From JAFGHJ01 sp964606065 (lineage in GTDB: Bacteria; Hydrothermota; UBA3072): 64,000 nucleotides of DNA. Position numbers and translations under genes: made by a program. How positions within the stretch are numbered: position 1 is the stretch's first letter; each line of letters opens with the position of its first letter. This document shows positions 1 through 8,660 of the stretch, piece by piece. Below the pieces are notes generated by a model that saw nothing but the letters and a program-made list of their open reading frames with translations, ran no database searches and was not told the origin of the DNA. The stretch lies in contig CAZSEX010000002.1 in the NCBI GenBank assembly GCA_964606065.1, positions 66,763 through 130,762 on the forward strand, written 5' to 3'.

Positions 1-1
1 C

Positions 2-1921
2 GATATAAAACTGAACGAATTAGAAAGAGCTCTGGATGAAGCTAAAAAAGCCGCATATTACGGAAGAAAAACTGAAGCAACTTACCTCGAAGGAGTTATC
101 AGCTATTATCAAGGCGACCTTGATAAAGCCGCTTCAAAGTTTAAGGAACTGAGTAAATGGCAATATGTCTTTTTTTTAAAAAATCTTTACAGCTTTTCCA
201 AAGGAAAAGAACTAACAACTGAAATTTTCTCCGAATTACCTGATTCTCTTATTTTTTACTTCCTTTTTCATGAAAGGGATACCTCTCAGATATTAAATTG
301 GATAGAAAACTTAAACCTACCCCTATGGCAAAACTTTCTCGGAAGAGGTTACATGAGTTATAAAAGAAACACATACAGAAGAGCATTGAATTATTTTGAA
401 GAATCATACAAAATAAACCCTACAAAATATACCGGTGTTTATATAATATCAAGCCTATTTCAACTTTCTGAATATGACAGTCTTTTATCTTTTATAGAAC
501 TTAACCCTATAAACACTCCTCTCACAAACTATCTCAGGGGTGAAGTTTTTTATAAAAAAGGTGAAATAGAAAAGGCTATGAGAATTTTTTTATCTGATAC
601 TAATTCTGAATTTAAAAAAAACGCGACATTTGGAGCCGGTTGGTGCGCCTATAGCCAGGGGAAATATTCGGAAAGCTCTGAATTGTTTGAAAATTTCCTT
701 AAAATTTGCCAAGAAAAAGAATTAGAACATTATGCTCTTTATAGGCTCGCCAGAGCCTTACTAAAGCAGGGAAAAGTTGAAAGTCTGGAATATTTTGAAA
801 GGATTGTAAAAGAATTTCCGGACTCCCCCCTAAAAGATGATGCGTATCTTCTTTTAGGTAAAATCAACTTTTTACTTAATAAGTATGATGAAGCGATTAA
901 ATGGTTGAATTCTCTTATAAAAGAATTTCCATCTTCTCGCTGGTCGGCGAACGCTTACAAATACCTTGGCGAAATTTTTGCGAGTAACGGTAACTATGAT
1001 ACGGCTATTGATTATTATAAAAAAATTTTATTGCTCAATTGGGTTTCTACCGATTTACTCGACGAAGCCAGATACAATATCGAAGAGATTAAATGGAAAA
1101 AAGGCGAATATTCTACAAGAACAAATATGTACAAAGCTTTCACCAGTAAATACCCTAACAGTTTAAAAACACCTTTCTTACTTCTACAGATAGGAGAATA
1201 TTATGAAGCTGCGAGAAGATATGATTTAGCCATTCAATTCAACAATAAGGTCTTAAGAGAATATAAAGAATCGGAAGAAGCGAATGAAGCTTTATTAAAT
1301 CTTGTACGATTTTATCAAGAAATAGGTGACAGAAATAAAGCAATTAAGCTCCTCAAGGAAGGACTGAACAATAGGCCTGAGTTAAGTAATAACATCAATC
1401 TGAAATTGGGTGAAATTTATCATGAAAAAGGCGAACCAAATAAATCCATCATGCACTACAATAAAGTTAATTCGGACAATCTGAAACCTTATACTTTATA
1501 TCAAATCGGTATTATTTATCAGGAACTTGGTCTATTTAAAGAGGCAAGAATTCCCCTTAATGATATCATAGAAAATTTCAACGATTCTGAATACTCAGAT
1601 AAAGCTTATCTCCTTTTAGCAAAAACTTATTTACATGAAGGTTCTTTAAAAAAAGCTATTGAAATTATAAACGAAGGTTTAAACAAATTAAATGAAAAAG
1701 AGACTGCATCTTTACTACATTTTAAAGCCGGAATCTATTGCGAATTTAAAGACGAAGAAGCTTTCGATTTATATCAAAAAAGCGCGAATTTAACTTTTGA
1801 TAATAAAGAAAAAATAAAAGTTTTAGAAGATGGAAGAAAATGCGCGATCAGGCTTAACAAATACGATACAGCCGAATCTTTTGAAAATTTACTAAATGAA
1901 CTTAAATCCGCAAAAGAGTAA
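2..1921 (+). CDS. TPR-repeat protein, 5' end cut by window edge
   Basis: The reading frame is open from base 2 to a TAA at 1919-1921, giving about 639 visible residues. The first ATG in this frame is at 353, but it lies inside continuous TPR-like sequence, so the true start is off the window. The protein is made of repeated helix-turn-helix units with the usual A/G/Y/P spacing, for example segments containing FGAGWCAYSQGKYSES, AYLLLGKINFLLNKYDEA and LLQIGEYYEAARRYDLA. Such solenoids act as protein-interaction scaffolds. In diderm bacteria, long ones are often periplasmic or attached to the outer membrane, but no signal peptide is visible here because the N-terminus is missing. It converges with purC, whose stop lies 27 bases further on. 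The specific function is unknown. Confidence 0.85.
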   Translation, partial: DIKLNELERALDEAKKAAYYGRKTEATYLEGVISYYQGDLDKAASKFKELSKWQYVFFLKNLYSFSKGKELTTEIFSELPDSLIFYFLFHERDTSQILNWIENLNLPLWQNFLGRGYMSYKRNTYRRALNYFEESYKINPTKYTGVYIISSLFQLSEYDSLLSFIELNPINTPLTNYLRGEVFYKKGEIEKAMRIFLSDTNSEFKKNATFGAGWCAYSQGKYSESSELFENFLKICQEKELEHYALYRLARALLKQGKVESLEYFERIVKEFPDSPLKDDAYLLLGKINFLLNKYDEAIKWLNSLIKEFPSSRWSANAYKYLGEIFASNGNYDTAIDYYKKILLLNWVSTDLLDEARYNIEEIKWKKGEYSTRTNMYKAFTSKYPNSLKTPFLLLQIGEYYEAARRYDLAIQFNNKVLREYKESEEANEALLNLVRFYQEIGDRNKAIKLLKEGLNNRPELSNNINLKLGEIYHEKGEPNKSIMHYNKVNSDNLKPYTLYQIGIIYQELGLFKEARIPLNDIIENFNDSEYSDKAYLLLAKTYLHEGSLKKAIEIINEGLNKLNEKETASLLHFKAGIYCEFKDEEAFDLYQKSANLTFDNKEKIKVLEDGRKCAIRLNKYDTAESFENLLNELKSAKE

Positions 1922-1947
1922 AAAGAAAATAGCCATGATTAAATTTT

Positions 1948-2955
1948 TTACTTAACAAGACTCGATAATTTTTTAACAATTTTATCCAGTGAAGGCACAC
2001 CGAAGAATTGTTTACCTGAAATCAAGTTTGCAACTGACTGATACATTTCCGAAACGGCATTTTTTAATTCTACGGGCAGAGGTTCGGGTTGAGTTTTAAC
2101 GAAATTCTTCCAATTTTTTTCGTTTTTTTCTTTTGCTTTTTTAACTTCATTATACCATTGAGATTTTCTGTAATACTTACGTAATATTTCTTTACTTAAA
2201 GCAATTCCATCAAAAAGAAAACGGCACTCGTCCAGAGTGCCAAGGGCATCAACAACAATGATAAATCCTCTATCATCGATTGCAAACTCCAGCTTGCCGT
2301 CCTGGTTTACTATACCGGCTTTTTTTGTCTCTTCAGTTATAATATCATTAGTGATAGAAAGTAAGCTTTTTATTTCCTCAATCTGGTCAGCATCAAGACA
2401 CGCGTATTGTTTCGCCTGATCCCATGTTATGTATCTATCTGTCTCTTCCAATTTCGTAGAAACGTCTAAAATCGGTTTCTTTAAGGGAACATCAGGAATA
2501 ATTTTATATTCGTATTGAATCTCTCCTTCGTTGTATCTTTCCCAAAAAGACGAACCTTCGGGCACAGAATTTCTGTAAATGCACTCCACAGGAAGAAGAA
2601 AATTCCGGACTACTTTTTTATACACGGAGTAATCGTATACGTTATTTTTCCTTACAGGTTGTAAAACACGAACAAGTTTGACTTTAATTGTATTAAAAGG
2701 CTTATCGACTTTACTAAAGTCTATTGTTTTTCCTTCGACAACAGCCCCAAGGTAATGATTAGGAATACCTCTTCTTTTTAAAATTTCAAAGAAATGAGAA
2801 GTAATTATAGCCAGAGAAGCTCCCTTTTTAGTGATATGATCCGGCATTTCACCCCAATCAAAAACAGAGTACCTGTCAGAAAACTCGAAAAACCCGACTC
2901 CAGATTTACTCTCCGTTGGTTCTTTAAAAACAGAAAGATTTTTTACACTACCCAT
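1948..2955 (-). CDS. purC: phosphoribosylaminoimidazole-succinocarboxamide synthase
   Basis: SAICAR synthase joins aspartate to CAIR with ATP in the eighth step of de novo purine synthesis, in the cytoplasm. The family fingerprint is present: FSDRYSVFDWGEMPD at residues 25-39 and the signature LPVECIYRNS at 121-130. The protein has 335 residues, about 100 longer than the short bacterial form near 240, so it belongs to the longer variety. Its start overlaps the end of purE by 8 bases, which suggests translational coupling of the enzymes that make and use CAIR. It is the last gene of a three-gene operon and converges with the TPR gene at 1921. Confidence 0.95.
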   Translation of the reverse strand: MGSVKNLSVFKEPTESKSGVGFFEFSDRYSVFDWGEMPDHITKKGASLAIITSHFFEILKRRGIPNHYLGAVVEGKTIDFSKVDKPFNTIKVKLVRVLQPVRKNNVYDYSVYKKVVRNFLLPVECIYRNSVPEGSSFWERYNEGEIQYEYKIIPDVPLKKPILDVSTKLEETDRYITWDQAKQYACLDADQIEEIKSLLSITNDIITEETKKAGIVNQDGKLEFAIDDRGFIIVVDALGTLDECRFLFDGIALSKEILRKYYRKSQWYNEVKKAKEKNEKNWKNFVKTQPEPLPVELKNAVSEMYQSVANLISGKQFFGVPSLDKIVKKLSSLVK

Positions 2956-3418
2956 TTATTTTTTTATCTTCCTCTTCGATCATTTGTTTGTAAGTTTCCT
3001 GATACATAGAAACCTTTTCTCGCAATTTTTTATTGCTAAGAGCAAGTATCTTGACGGCAGCGAGCGCCGCTTGTTCCGCTTCGAGCACCACGAGAGGAGC
3101 TACTCCACCGGGCATTCTGAGACTCGAAAAAATATCTACTCCTCCAAATTTATCTGAATACGGAGGTGCGGCGATAACAGGTTTAGTGGTATTAGCATCC
3201 ACAAAGCCACTTAAAGCATTGCTTCTTCCGGCAACCGTTATAAATACAACTTCCTCTTCCCTGTTTTCATCTATTATTTTTTTTACTTTTTCAGGGGTTT
3301 TATGCGCTGAAGCAATCCTTAATTCACATCGGACATCGAATTTTTTTGCTGTTTTTTCAATCTGTCTTACGAAATCCAGATCCTTAGCGGAACCCATAAT
3401 AATTAAAATTTTTGCCAT
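2948..3418 (-). CDS. purE: phosphoribosylaminoimidazole carboxylase, class II PurE type
   Basis: The protein has 156 residues starting at MAKILIIMGSAKDL. A GTG at 3439 would add seven residues but has no SD, whereas GGAGG precedes the ATG at 3418, at a rather long spacing. The motif SAHKTPEKV matches PurE. The core AGRSNALSGFVDANTT and the later FGGVDIFSSLRMPGG resemble the C-terminal half of animal PAICS and class II bacterial PurE more than E. coli-type PurE, which has GGAAHLPG. Class II enzymes carboxylate AIR directly with CO2 and need no PurK. No purK is in the window, which fits. The gene is sandwiched between a hypothetical gene and purC in one operon. Confidence 0.92.
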   Translation of the reverse strand: MAKILIIMGSAKDLDFVRQIEKTAKKFDVRCELRIASAHKTPEKVKKIIDENREEEVVFITVAGRSNALSGFVDANTTKPVIAAPPYSDKFGGVDIFSSLRMPGGVAPLVVLEAEQAALAAVKILALSNKKLREKVSMYQETYKQMIEEEDKKING

Positions 3419-3422
3419 AATA

Positions 3423-4010
3423 TTATTTATTACCTCCACCGGGTATTATAATTTTTGGCTTTTCTATTTCATCGATTTCCTTTTTCTTTGGTGTCAAAAG
3501 TCCAGATTTATTTTCTTCAAATTCTTTATATAAATCATCTTTAATTTTAGGCTTTTCGATATTTTCTGTATTACTTTCTTCGATTTTTTTGGGTAAAAAC
3601 TCATACAGAAATGACCAGACTTTACTGTTATCCGCAAGAGGTCTATCAAGGGCGCTCCGAATAAAAATTACAATAAAAAAAGCGTTCGCGTGCAAAGGGA
3701 AATCTTTATATAAAAGCTGCAGCACAAGAAGTGCCGCTCTGGATTTTGGTTCATTTTCATATTTAATTGCAAATCCTTTTAATTTTTCTTTAATTACTGA
3801 AAGCAAAACGGGAGTCATCGTTCTCTGAATACCTTCCTCCAGGAACTCTTTACTGTTTTTTATCTTACCTTCTGCGACTTCCTCTAAAAATATGTCTAAT
3901 TTTTTTGTTTTGACCTTAACCTTACGAAATTCGTCTTCGTACGGTAGATTGAACATCAAAGCGGTCAACTGATGGAATTCTTTTTCTGTTATTTTTTGAT
4001 TTTCTTTCAT
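3423..4010 (-). CDS. hypothetical protein, first gene of the purE-purC operon
   Basis: This is a 195-residue protein I do not recognise. Residues 1-140 are predicted helical and include a non-polar stretch around HANAFFIVIFI. The last 55 residues are charged and low-complexity, rich in K, E and P, ending in IIIPGGGNK. No signal peptide is evident. It heads the operon with purE only 4 bases downstream. The ATG at 4010 sits exactly 6 bases after a consensus TATAAT and has no SD, so the transcript is probably leaderless. The product could be a regulatory or scaffold protein, but nothing in the sequence assigns a role. Confidence 0.75.
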   Translation of the reverse strand: MKENQKITEKEFHQLTALMFNLPYEDEFRKVKVKTKKLDIFLEEVAEGKIKNSKEFLEEGIQRTMTPVLLSVIKEKLKGFAIKYENEPKSRAALLVLQLLYKDFPLHANAFFIVIFIRSALDRPLADNSKVWSFLYEFLPKKIEESNTENIEKPKIKDDLYKEFEENKSGLLTPKKKEIDEIEKPKIIIPGGGNK

Positions 4011-4016
4011 ATTTTC

Positions 4017-4044
4017 ATTATAGAAAACAGACGCCTTTTGTCAA
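4017..4044 (-). promoter_or_regulatory. sigma70-like promoter, leaderless, for the purE operon
   Basis: Reading the minus strand, TTGACA (4044-4039), a 16-nt spacer and TATAAT (4022-4017) both match consensus perfectly. Only six bases (GAAAAT) separate the -10 box from the ATG at 4010, so the expected +1 is the A of the start codon. This is the clearest of the leaderless promoters in the window. Confidence 0.8.
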
Positions 4045-4080
4045 GGAAAAAACATTATTTATTAACCTAACAAAATTCTA

Positions 4081-4224
4081 AACCACAAAGACCTCAAAGG
4101 ACACGAAGCCACCCCTCACCCAAACTTAATTTGTTGTGACTTTTTAATTTGCAACAAACCGTTAAAATCCAGAGAAAAGTACATATAAAAAAATCTTTGT
4201 GCTCTTTGTGTGCTTTGTGGTTCA
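4081..4224. repeat. inverted pair of family-A dispersed repeats
   Basis: AACCACAAAG at 4081-4090 is the exact inverse of CTTTGTGGTT at 4213-4222. Each arm continues with further CAAAG/CACGAAG-like words, so the 144-base element is two family-A repeats facing each other across about 100 bases. The right arm ends a few bases from the stop codon of the propeller gene. A short ORF that can be drawn through it (LCALWFNL-type peptide) is a translation artefact of the repeat. Confidence 0.7.
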
Positions 4225-4230
4225 ATTTAA

Positions 4231-6255
4231 CTATCTTATTACGGCGAATTTGCCCTTATAAATTACTTCTCCGTTTTCAGTCACAAAAAACAAATATAGA
4301 CCCGAAGACAAATCTATATTTATTTGGAAAACATTACTCCCTGAAGGAATTACATATTTCCCTTTCATGTTACCGATTATATCATAAATTAAAAGACTTT
4401 TCCCTCCAAGGTCTTCTGCAGAAAAAAACAAATTATCATTATCCTCACAATTAAAAGGATTGGGATAAACATTAACCTCTCTTGAATCGGGTACCCCAAA
4501 ATCGAGGTCAAATTCATATAAACCATTATAAGTGCAAACATAAAGATTCCGGTCCTTAGCAAAATGCAAAGGATAGATTACATCTTCAATAGAAAAAGAA
4601 GGAACATCCCGCAACTCCAGGGGCAAAGACTCCCAATCTCCTTCGGGATTAAGATAACTCAAACCTTCCATGGTATTATAGCACCATAACCCTCCTAAAA
4701 AATCAACGGCAAGACCTTCATACCTATTCGAAATTTCTGTTCTTTCCACACTATTACCCGTAATATACACAAGTCTGTCCTCCAATCCCGCCCATATATT
4801 GCCTTTAAGATCAGGACACATTGAAATAGTACTTGAACCGAGATTTCCTGCTACTTCTTCAAAGATTCCATTATCATGCATAATATGTATTCCTGCCCCT
4901 CCGTCAGTTGGAGAATTCCCGCAGTAAACACCAGCAGAGCCTTCAGCAAAAACTCTTTTCCAGATAATTCCAGGATCCTGATATCTGCTCCATTCGAGCG
5001 AGTCTCCGCCTACTCGACGCATTTTTAAAACCCAGTTGCTACCATCTGATGCCCGCAATAACCCAACCCATAGATCATCATTACTATCCACAAGCATACC
5101 GGTAACAGTGGTCGCGGGAATAGGAAGGTCTATGGGTCTTGGCATAGTATCATTTTGGGTATCCCAACAATATAAAAGGGGAATCTGATGATAGTACCAT
5201 AAACCAAAATATATTCTCCCCTCGGAATCTGATTCTATATTAAAAAGATGACCACGCGAAAAATTCCATTGATCCCTTTCATTCAGAATTTTCCATTCGT
5301 TACCTTCAAAAACTGAAATCTTTTTCGTGTCTTTATGACTTACATAAATTTTTCCATCCGGAGTTTGAGTTAGGTCGGTCACCATATTCGAGGCGAGCCC
5401 TGGGGGATAGAAATAATTCCATGGACCCAAAAATAAAAGTCCCTGCCCTCTGACGATCGAAGCCCTTAAATTTTGGGGTAAAATTTTTGCAAAACCTCTG
5501 ACATCTCCACTATGTACCTTTTGCCAGCTTTTATTATACCTGTAAAGACCTATCGTAGATCCCACATAAATGTATCCATCAATTTCTCCAATAGTCCATA
5601 CTGTATCCTCAGTGAAAACCGCCGAATCGCCTGTTATTTCTTTACATCCCCAGCTGCCTCCCGCCCATATTGAATTACCCGAAACAAAAATAGTATAAGT
5701 TTCTACGGAAGAATCGATTTTAACGGTATCTTCAAAATTAGAATTTGTTTTAAAAATACCTCTACTCGTACCGAGCAAATAACAGGTATCGAGAGAAGAA
5801 ATCTCGAATACTCTGAAATCATAATCCATTTTGTCGACGCTGCTTAAACTTCCAAAACGGTTTAAATCAAACCACTGAATACCGCTCTCTCCTCCCAATA
5901 TAACTTTGTTCTTATCCAATAAAATACAATCGGGGGCGGTATCCGTAAAAAGAATAGGATTTAAATTTTGAGAATTCATTATTGTAAATTCTTTATTCAA
6001 TATTGTAATACCACCCTTCGACAAAACAAAAACCGAGTCCCCCCGCACATAAATGTCTTTTGTGACATTACTGGGAAGTCCTGAAAAACTATTTATCCAA
6101 TTCCAGCTACTGTCCTGGGGATTAAAAGAAACCAAACCGCCGTTATCCGTTGACATATAAATATAATCCGAATATACGGTATTATTAAACAAATCCATCC
6201 TCAAATGTAGCCTGTTCGAATTAACGGTTAGAGAGAGGAATAACAATAAAAACAA
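4231..6255 (-). CDS. secreted beta-propeller protein with type IX-like C-terminal sorting domain
   Basis: The protein has 674 residues. The TTG at 6255 is preceded by AAGGGGG at SD distance and starts a short hydrophobic leader (MFLLLFLSLTVNS), so this start is preferred over the later ATG. Residues 30-590 contain repeated strand-rich units such as GGITILNKEF, NDDLWVGLLRA and GNIWAGLEDRLVYI, typical of two-component-regulator-type propeller repeats. The C-terminal 80 residues begin with VNVYPNPFN and end in a sandwich fold with DLSSGLYLFFVTENG, the pattern of type A sorting domains used by the type IX secretion system. It is probably exported and retained at the cell surface. It follows mazG by 12 bases and may simply be cotranscribed. 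The substrate or ligand is unknown. Confidence 0.85.
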   Translation of the reverse strand: MFLLLFLSLTVNSNRLHLRMDLFNNTVYSDYIYMSTDNGGLVSFNPQDSSWNWINSFSGLPSNVTKDIYVRGDSVFVLSKGGITILNKEFTIMNSQNLNPILFTDTAPDCILLDKNKVILGGESGIQWFDLNRFGSLSSVDKMDYDFRVFEISSLDTCYLLGTSRGIFKTNSNFEDTVKIDSSVETYTIFVSGNSIWAGGSWGCKEITGDSAVFTEDTVWTIGEIDGYIYVGSTIGLYRYNKSWQKVHSGDVRGFAKILPQNLRASIVRGQGLLFLGPWNYFYPPGLASNMVTDLTQTPDGKIYVSHKDTKKISVFEGNEWKILNERDQWNFSRGHLFNIESDSEGRIYFGLWYYHQIPLLYCWDTQNDTMPRPIDLPIPATTVTGMLVDSNDDLWVGLLRASDGSNWVLKMRRVGGDSLEWSRYQDPGIIWKRVFAEGSAGVYCGNSPTDGGAGIHIMHDNGIFEEVAGNLGSSTISMCPDLKGNIWAGLEDRLVYITGNSVERTEISNRYEGLAVDFLGGLWCYNTMEGLSYLNPEGDWESLPLELRDVPSFSIEDVIYPLHFAKDRNLYVCTYNGLYEFDLDFGVPDSREVNVYPNPFNCEDNDNLFFSAEDLGGKSLLIYDIIGNMKGKYVIPSGSNVFQINIDLSSGLYLFFVTENGEVIYKGKFAVIR

Positions 6256-6267
6256 AATTTCCCCCTT

Positions 6268-6981
6268 TTACAAATAATGGTCTTTGATTTTTCGCCACAT
6301 AAGTTCAAGCTCATCTGTCGAAAAATCTGCCATCTTTTTATTTTTCAACGTTTCTTCAAGCCTGTTAAACCTTTTCTCAAATTTATCATTCGCTTTCTGA
6401 AGAGCTATTTCTGGATTTATGTTTAGAAAATTACCGAGATGGGCAACCGCAAACAATATATCTCCTAACTCCTCAATTTTTTCTTTTTCATCCTTTGAAC
6501 CCTTGAGCTCTCCAATTTCTTCATTTATTTTCTCATAAACCCCATTTATATCTTCCCAATCAAAACCTTTTCTCGAAGCTTTCTCCTGGATTTTAGACGA
6601 ACGTAAAAGCGCCGGTAAACCCCTTCCGACTTTCCATTTTTTTCCTTTTCTTTTGTCCCAATTTTCCAGAACTTCTTCCGCGGAACTCGCTTTCTCCTCG
6701 CCAAAAACATGAGGATGCCGCGCTATCATCTTTTTTGAAACTTTATCTATTATATTATTAAAAGTCGTTCCATTTTCTTCTAAAATAACTCCCATCATAA
6801 AAACCGTTAAAAAAACGTCTCCGAATTCTTCAATAATACTTCGGATATTATTTTTAGCTATTTCCGTATCAAGCTCATACACCTCTTCAATTAATTGGGG
6901 AACAAGACTTTTTAAAGTCTGTTCTCTATCCCAGGGACACTTTTCTCTAAGAGTTTTAACGAGTTCTATAAAATCCTTCAT
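6268..6981 (-). CDS. mazG: nucleoside triphosphate pyrophosphohydrolase MazG
   Basis: MazG hydrolyses (d)NTPs to NMP and PPi and cleans the nucleotide pool. The 237-residue protein from the ATG at 6981 starts MKDFIELVKTLREKCPWDREQT, matching the family N-terminus. A TTG eight codons upstream adds MFTYIFLF and is less likely. Both MazG helical domains are present. The first has the metal-binding EEVYEL and EEFGDVF pattern plus RHPHVFG; the second has EEIGELKG and EELGDILFAVAHL. No SD precedes the ATG, and the promoter geometry predicts a transcript starting next to the start codon. The gene heads a short operon with the propeller gene. Confidence 0.93.
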   Translation of the reverse strand: MKDFIELVKTLREKCPWDREQTLKSLVPQLIEEVYELDTEIAKNNIRSIIEEFGDVFLTVFMMGVILEENGTTFNNIIDKVSKKMIARHPHVFGEEKASSAEEVLENWDKRKGKKWKVGRGLPALLRSSKIQEKASRKGFDWEDINGVYEKINEEIGELKGSKDEKEKIEELGDILFAVAHLGNFLNINPEIALQKANDKFEKRFNRLEETLKNKKMADFSTDELELMWRKIKDHYL

Positions 6982-6988
6982 AAAAAGA

Positions 6989-7016
6989 AAGATATATGTA
7001 AACAAAAATATGTCAA
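6989..7016 (-). promoter_or_regulatory. probable leaderless promoter for mazG
   Basis: On the minus strand, TTGACA (7016-7011), a 16-nt spacer and TATCTT (6994-6989) lie upstream of mazG. Seven bases separate the -10 box from the ATG at 6981, placing +1 at or one base before the start codon. The -10 is a 4/6 match, weaker than the others. Confidence 0.55.
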
Positions 7017-7225
7017 CTTCAATTTAATACGAGCTGAACACTATAAGAAAAAGAAATTAAACCACGAAATACACTAAATACACAAAACTCACCACCCTTT
7101 TGATGAATTTGTATTAAAAAAACGTACGAAAAATAATTTTACCATTTTAACTAAAACGTTTATACAAAAACACAACTGCCAATCATACAAATTAACCAAT
7201 CAACCAATTAACTTATATCCCAATG
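7017..7225. repeat. intergenic region with a degenerate family-B repeat
   Basis: There is no gene here. At 7059-7086 a string beginning AAACCACGAAATACAC and ending ACACAAAAC is a degenerate member of the ACCACAGATTACAC family found elsewhere in the window. The rest is AT-rich with no clear hairpin. Confidence 0.45.
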
Positions 7226-7894
7226 TTAGGGTTCAATAACTCCAAGTGTTATATTACGTTCCGTATCCCCTTTTCTGTAGGAATAAAAAAGTTCAGATGT
7301 ATAAGTTTTTTCAGGAATCGTATAAATTTTACTAATACCATACTTTTTTAGAATTTCTATATTGGCTTCTTTAAGATCCAGAAAATAGCGATCATTTTTG
7401 ATTTTTATACCATCGATATTAAACTTATCGAAAAATTCAAATATTTCTTTTCCCACTTCGTAATATTTTGGGTCTATACAGGGACCGAGAGAAACTTCCC
7501 AATCTTCGAATTTTAGATTGTACAGTTCTTTCATCTTAAACAAGAAATTTTTAGCGATCATGAGAACCGTTCCCTTCCATCCAGCATGCAGAAGCGAGAG
7601 AACTTTTTTTCCGGGATGATAAAAAATTATGGGAAGGCAATCCGCGGTTTTTATACACAAATTTAATCCTTTTTTATCTGTAAAAAGTCCATCCCCCACA
7701 AGTTTTAAATCGGTTCTTGCTTTATGAATAACCGAAGAATGAATCTGAGTAAGTTTTATGTAATCGCCTTTTATCTCCCGTAGTGGATCGAATAACTTTG
7801 TCCCCTGAAATATTTTTACCTTCGAATTAAAATAAAATTCATACCATTTCTTTTCGTTTTTGGATATTTTCAGCCATTTTTTCAATTCTGCCAT
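7226..7894 (-). CDS. pgeF: PgeF/YfiH-family peptidoglycan editing factor (laccase-domain protein)
   Basis: The 222-residue protein carries the family's metal-site motifs: TQIHSSVIH near residue 52, KTADCLPI near 83 and LLHAGWKGT near 99, plus LGPCIDPKYYEVG. The family was once called polyphenol oxidase. In E. coli the member YfiH removes misincorporated amino acids from cell-wall precursors, and related proteins act as purine nucleoside phosphorylases or deaminases. Which activity applies here cannot be read from sequence. The gene is monocistronic, and its ATG lies 6 bases after a -10 box with no SD. Confidence 0.88.
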   Translation of the reverse strand: MAELKKWLKISKNEKKWYEFYFNSKVKIFQGTKLFDPLREIKGDYIKLTQIHSSVIHKARTDLKLVGDGLFTDKKGLNLCIKTADCLPIIFYHPGKKVLSLLHAGWKGTVLMIAKNFLFKMKELYNLKFEDWEVSLGPCIDPKYYEVGKEIFEFFDKFNIDGIKIKNDRYFLDLKEANIEILKKYGISKIYTIPEKTYTSELFYSYRKGDTERNITLGVIEP

Positions 7895-7900
7895 ATTTTA

Positions 7901-7928
7901 ATTCTATATTACTTTTCACTTAAATCAA
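7901..7928 (-). promoter_or_regulatory. leaderless promoter for pgeF
   Basis: On the minus strand, TTGATT (7928-7923), a 16-nt spacer and TAGAAT (7906-7901) are followed by six bases and then the ATG at 7894. The spacing equals that of the purE-operon promoter, which raises confidence although the boxes are not perfect. Confidence 0.6.
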
Positions 7929-7971
7929 GCTCAGTATCAGGTGGAATTTAGATTTATTTCAAAAATCACCC

Positions 7972-7999
7972 TTGACTAAAGCGATTTCTTTTGTATAAT
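7972..7999 (+). promoter_or_regulatory. sigma70-like promoter of the first barrel gene
   Basis: TTGACT at 7972-7977, a 16-nt spacer and TATAAT at 7994-7999 predict a start near 8006. The 5' leader begins with a small hairpin, AAGGC/GCCTT (8010-8014 with 8022-8026), and ends with AAGGAGG. In contrast to the leaderless genes, this transcript has about 50 bases of leader. Confidence 0.75.
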
Positions 8000-8055
8000 A
8001 ACTCTATAAAAGGCGGATGGTGCCTTAAAAACAAAATCCTTAAGGAGGAATGTTT

Positions 8056-8550
8056 ATGCGTAAAATTTTAGCAGTTTTAATGTTAGTATGCGCGCTGGGT
8101 CTTTTTGCGCAGATACCTGCGGGTACAAAATCAGTAGCGGTTCTCACAGGTGGAACAAGTGATTTTCTTGTAGAAGATGGTGATTTCGCATTCGAAATTA
8201 ATGTAAACGGCGGATATTTCATAATGGATGGTCTCGAGATAGACGCTATTCTTGGAATTGACAGTGATGGAGATATTGGAGACGATCTTGAAACAAAAAT
8301 GGCATTTACACTCGGTCTCGGAGCTATGTATCACATGCCGTTTAGCCCAACGTTAGGTGGTTACCTCGGTGCCGCGTTCACATATATGAGCGTTGGTGAT
8401 GGTACGATGGCTGTTCCGATCGACGCGGGTCTCGAGGTTTTCTTAACTCCTAACAACGCAGTGAGAGTCGGCGGAAAATTTACCTTAAATCTCGAAGAAG
8501 AAGCGGATAATAACCTCAACATAGTCCTCGGTACAGTTCACTACTTTTAG
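8056..8550 (+). CDS. small outer-membrane beta-barrel-like protein
   Basis: The protein has 164 residues from the ATG at 8056, which lies about 7 bases after a strong TAAGGAGG. An ATG two codons upstream (8050) abuts the SD and is too close. Residues 1-18 (MRKILAVLMLVCALGLFAQ) form a signal peptide with cleavage near ALGLFA-Q. The mature part has alternating amphipathic strands rich in G, Y and F, short acidic turns, and a C-terminal NIVLGTVHYF ending in an aromatic residue, as expected of BamA-inserted barrels. It has its own strong promoter and terminator, so it is probably abundant. The function is unknown. Confidence 0.8.
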   Translation: MRKILAVLMLVCALGLFAQIPAGTKSVAVLTGGTSDFLVEDGDFAFEINVNGGYFIMDGLEIDAILGIDSDGDIGDDLETKMAFTLGLGAMYHMPFSPTLGGYLGAAFTYMSVGDGTMAVPIDAGLEVFLTPNNAVRVGGKFTLNLEEEADNNLNIVLGTVHYF

Positions 8551-8613
8551 TAAGTAAGGACAGAAATTTACTCTCGGCACCATCTGTCCTTTATTACTTA
8601 AAGTTAGTTAAAT

Positions 8614-8648
8614 AAAAAAAACGGAATTTGAAAAAATTCCGTTTTTTT
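8614..8648 (+). terminator. intrinsic terminator after the first barrel gene
   Basis: A 15-bp perfect stem pairs 8614-8628 (A7 then CGGAATTT) with 8634-8648 (AAATTCCG then T7). The loop is short and a U-run forms the 3' end. The A-run on the 5' side would let it work in both directions. Confidence 0.85.
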
Positions 8649-8660
8649 ATGAAAGATTTA

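Noticed and set aside
4011..4080. Purine riboswitch before the purE operon
   Set aside because: The promoter is only 6 bases from the start codon, leaving no leader for a riboswitch.
4149..4454. ORF with the SLCSLCALWFNL peptide
   Set aside because: The peptide is a translation of a family-A repeat and then runs antisense through the propeller gene.
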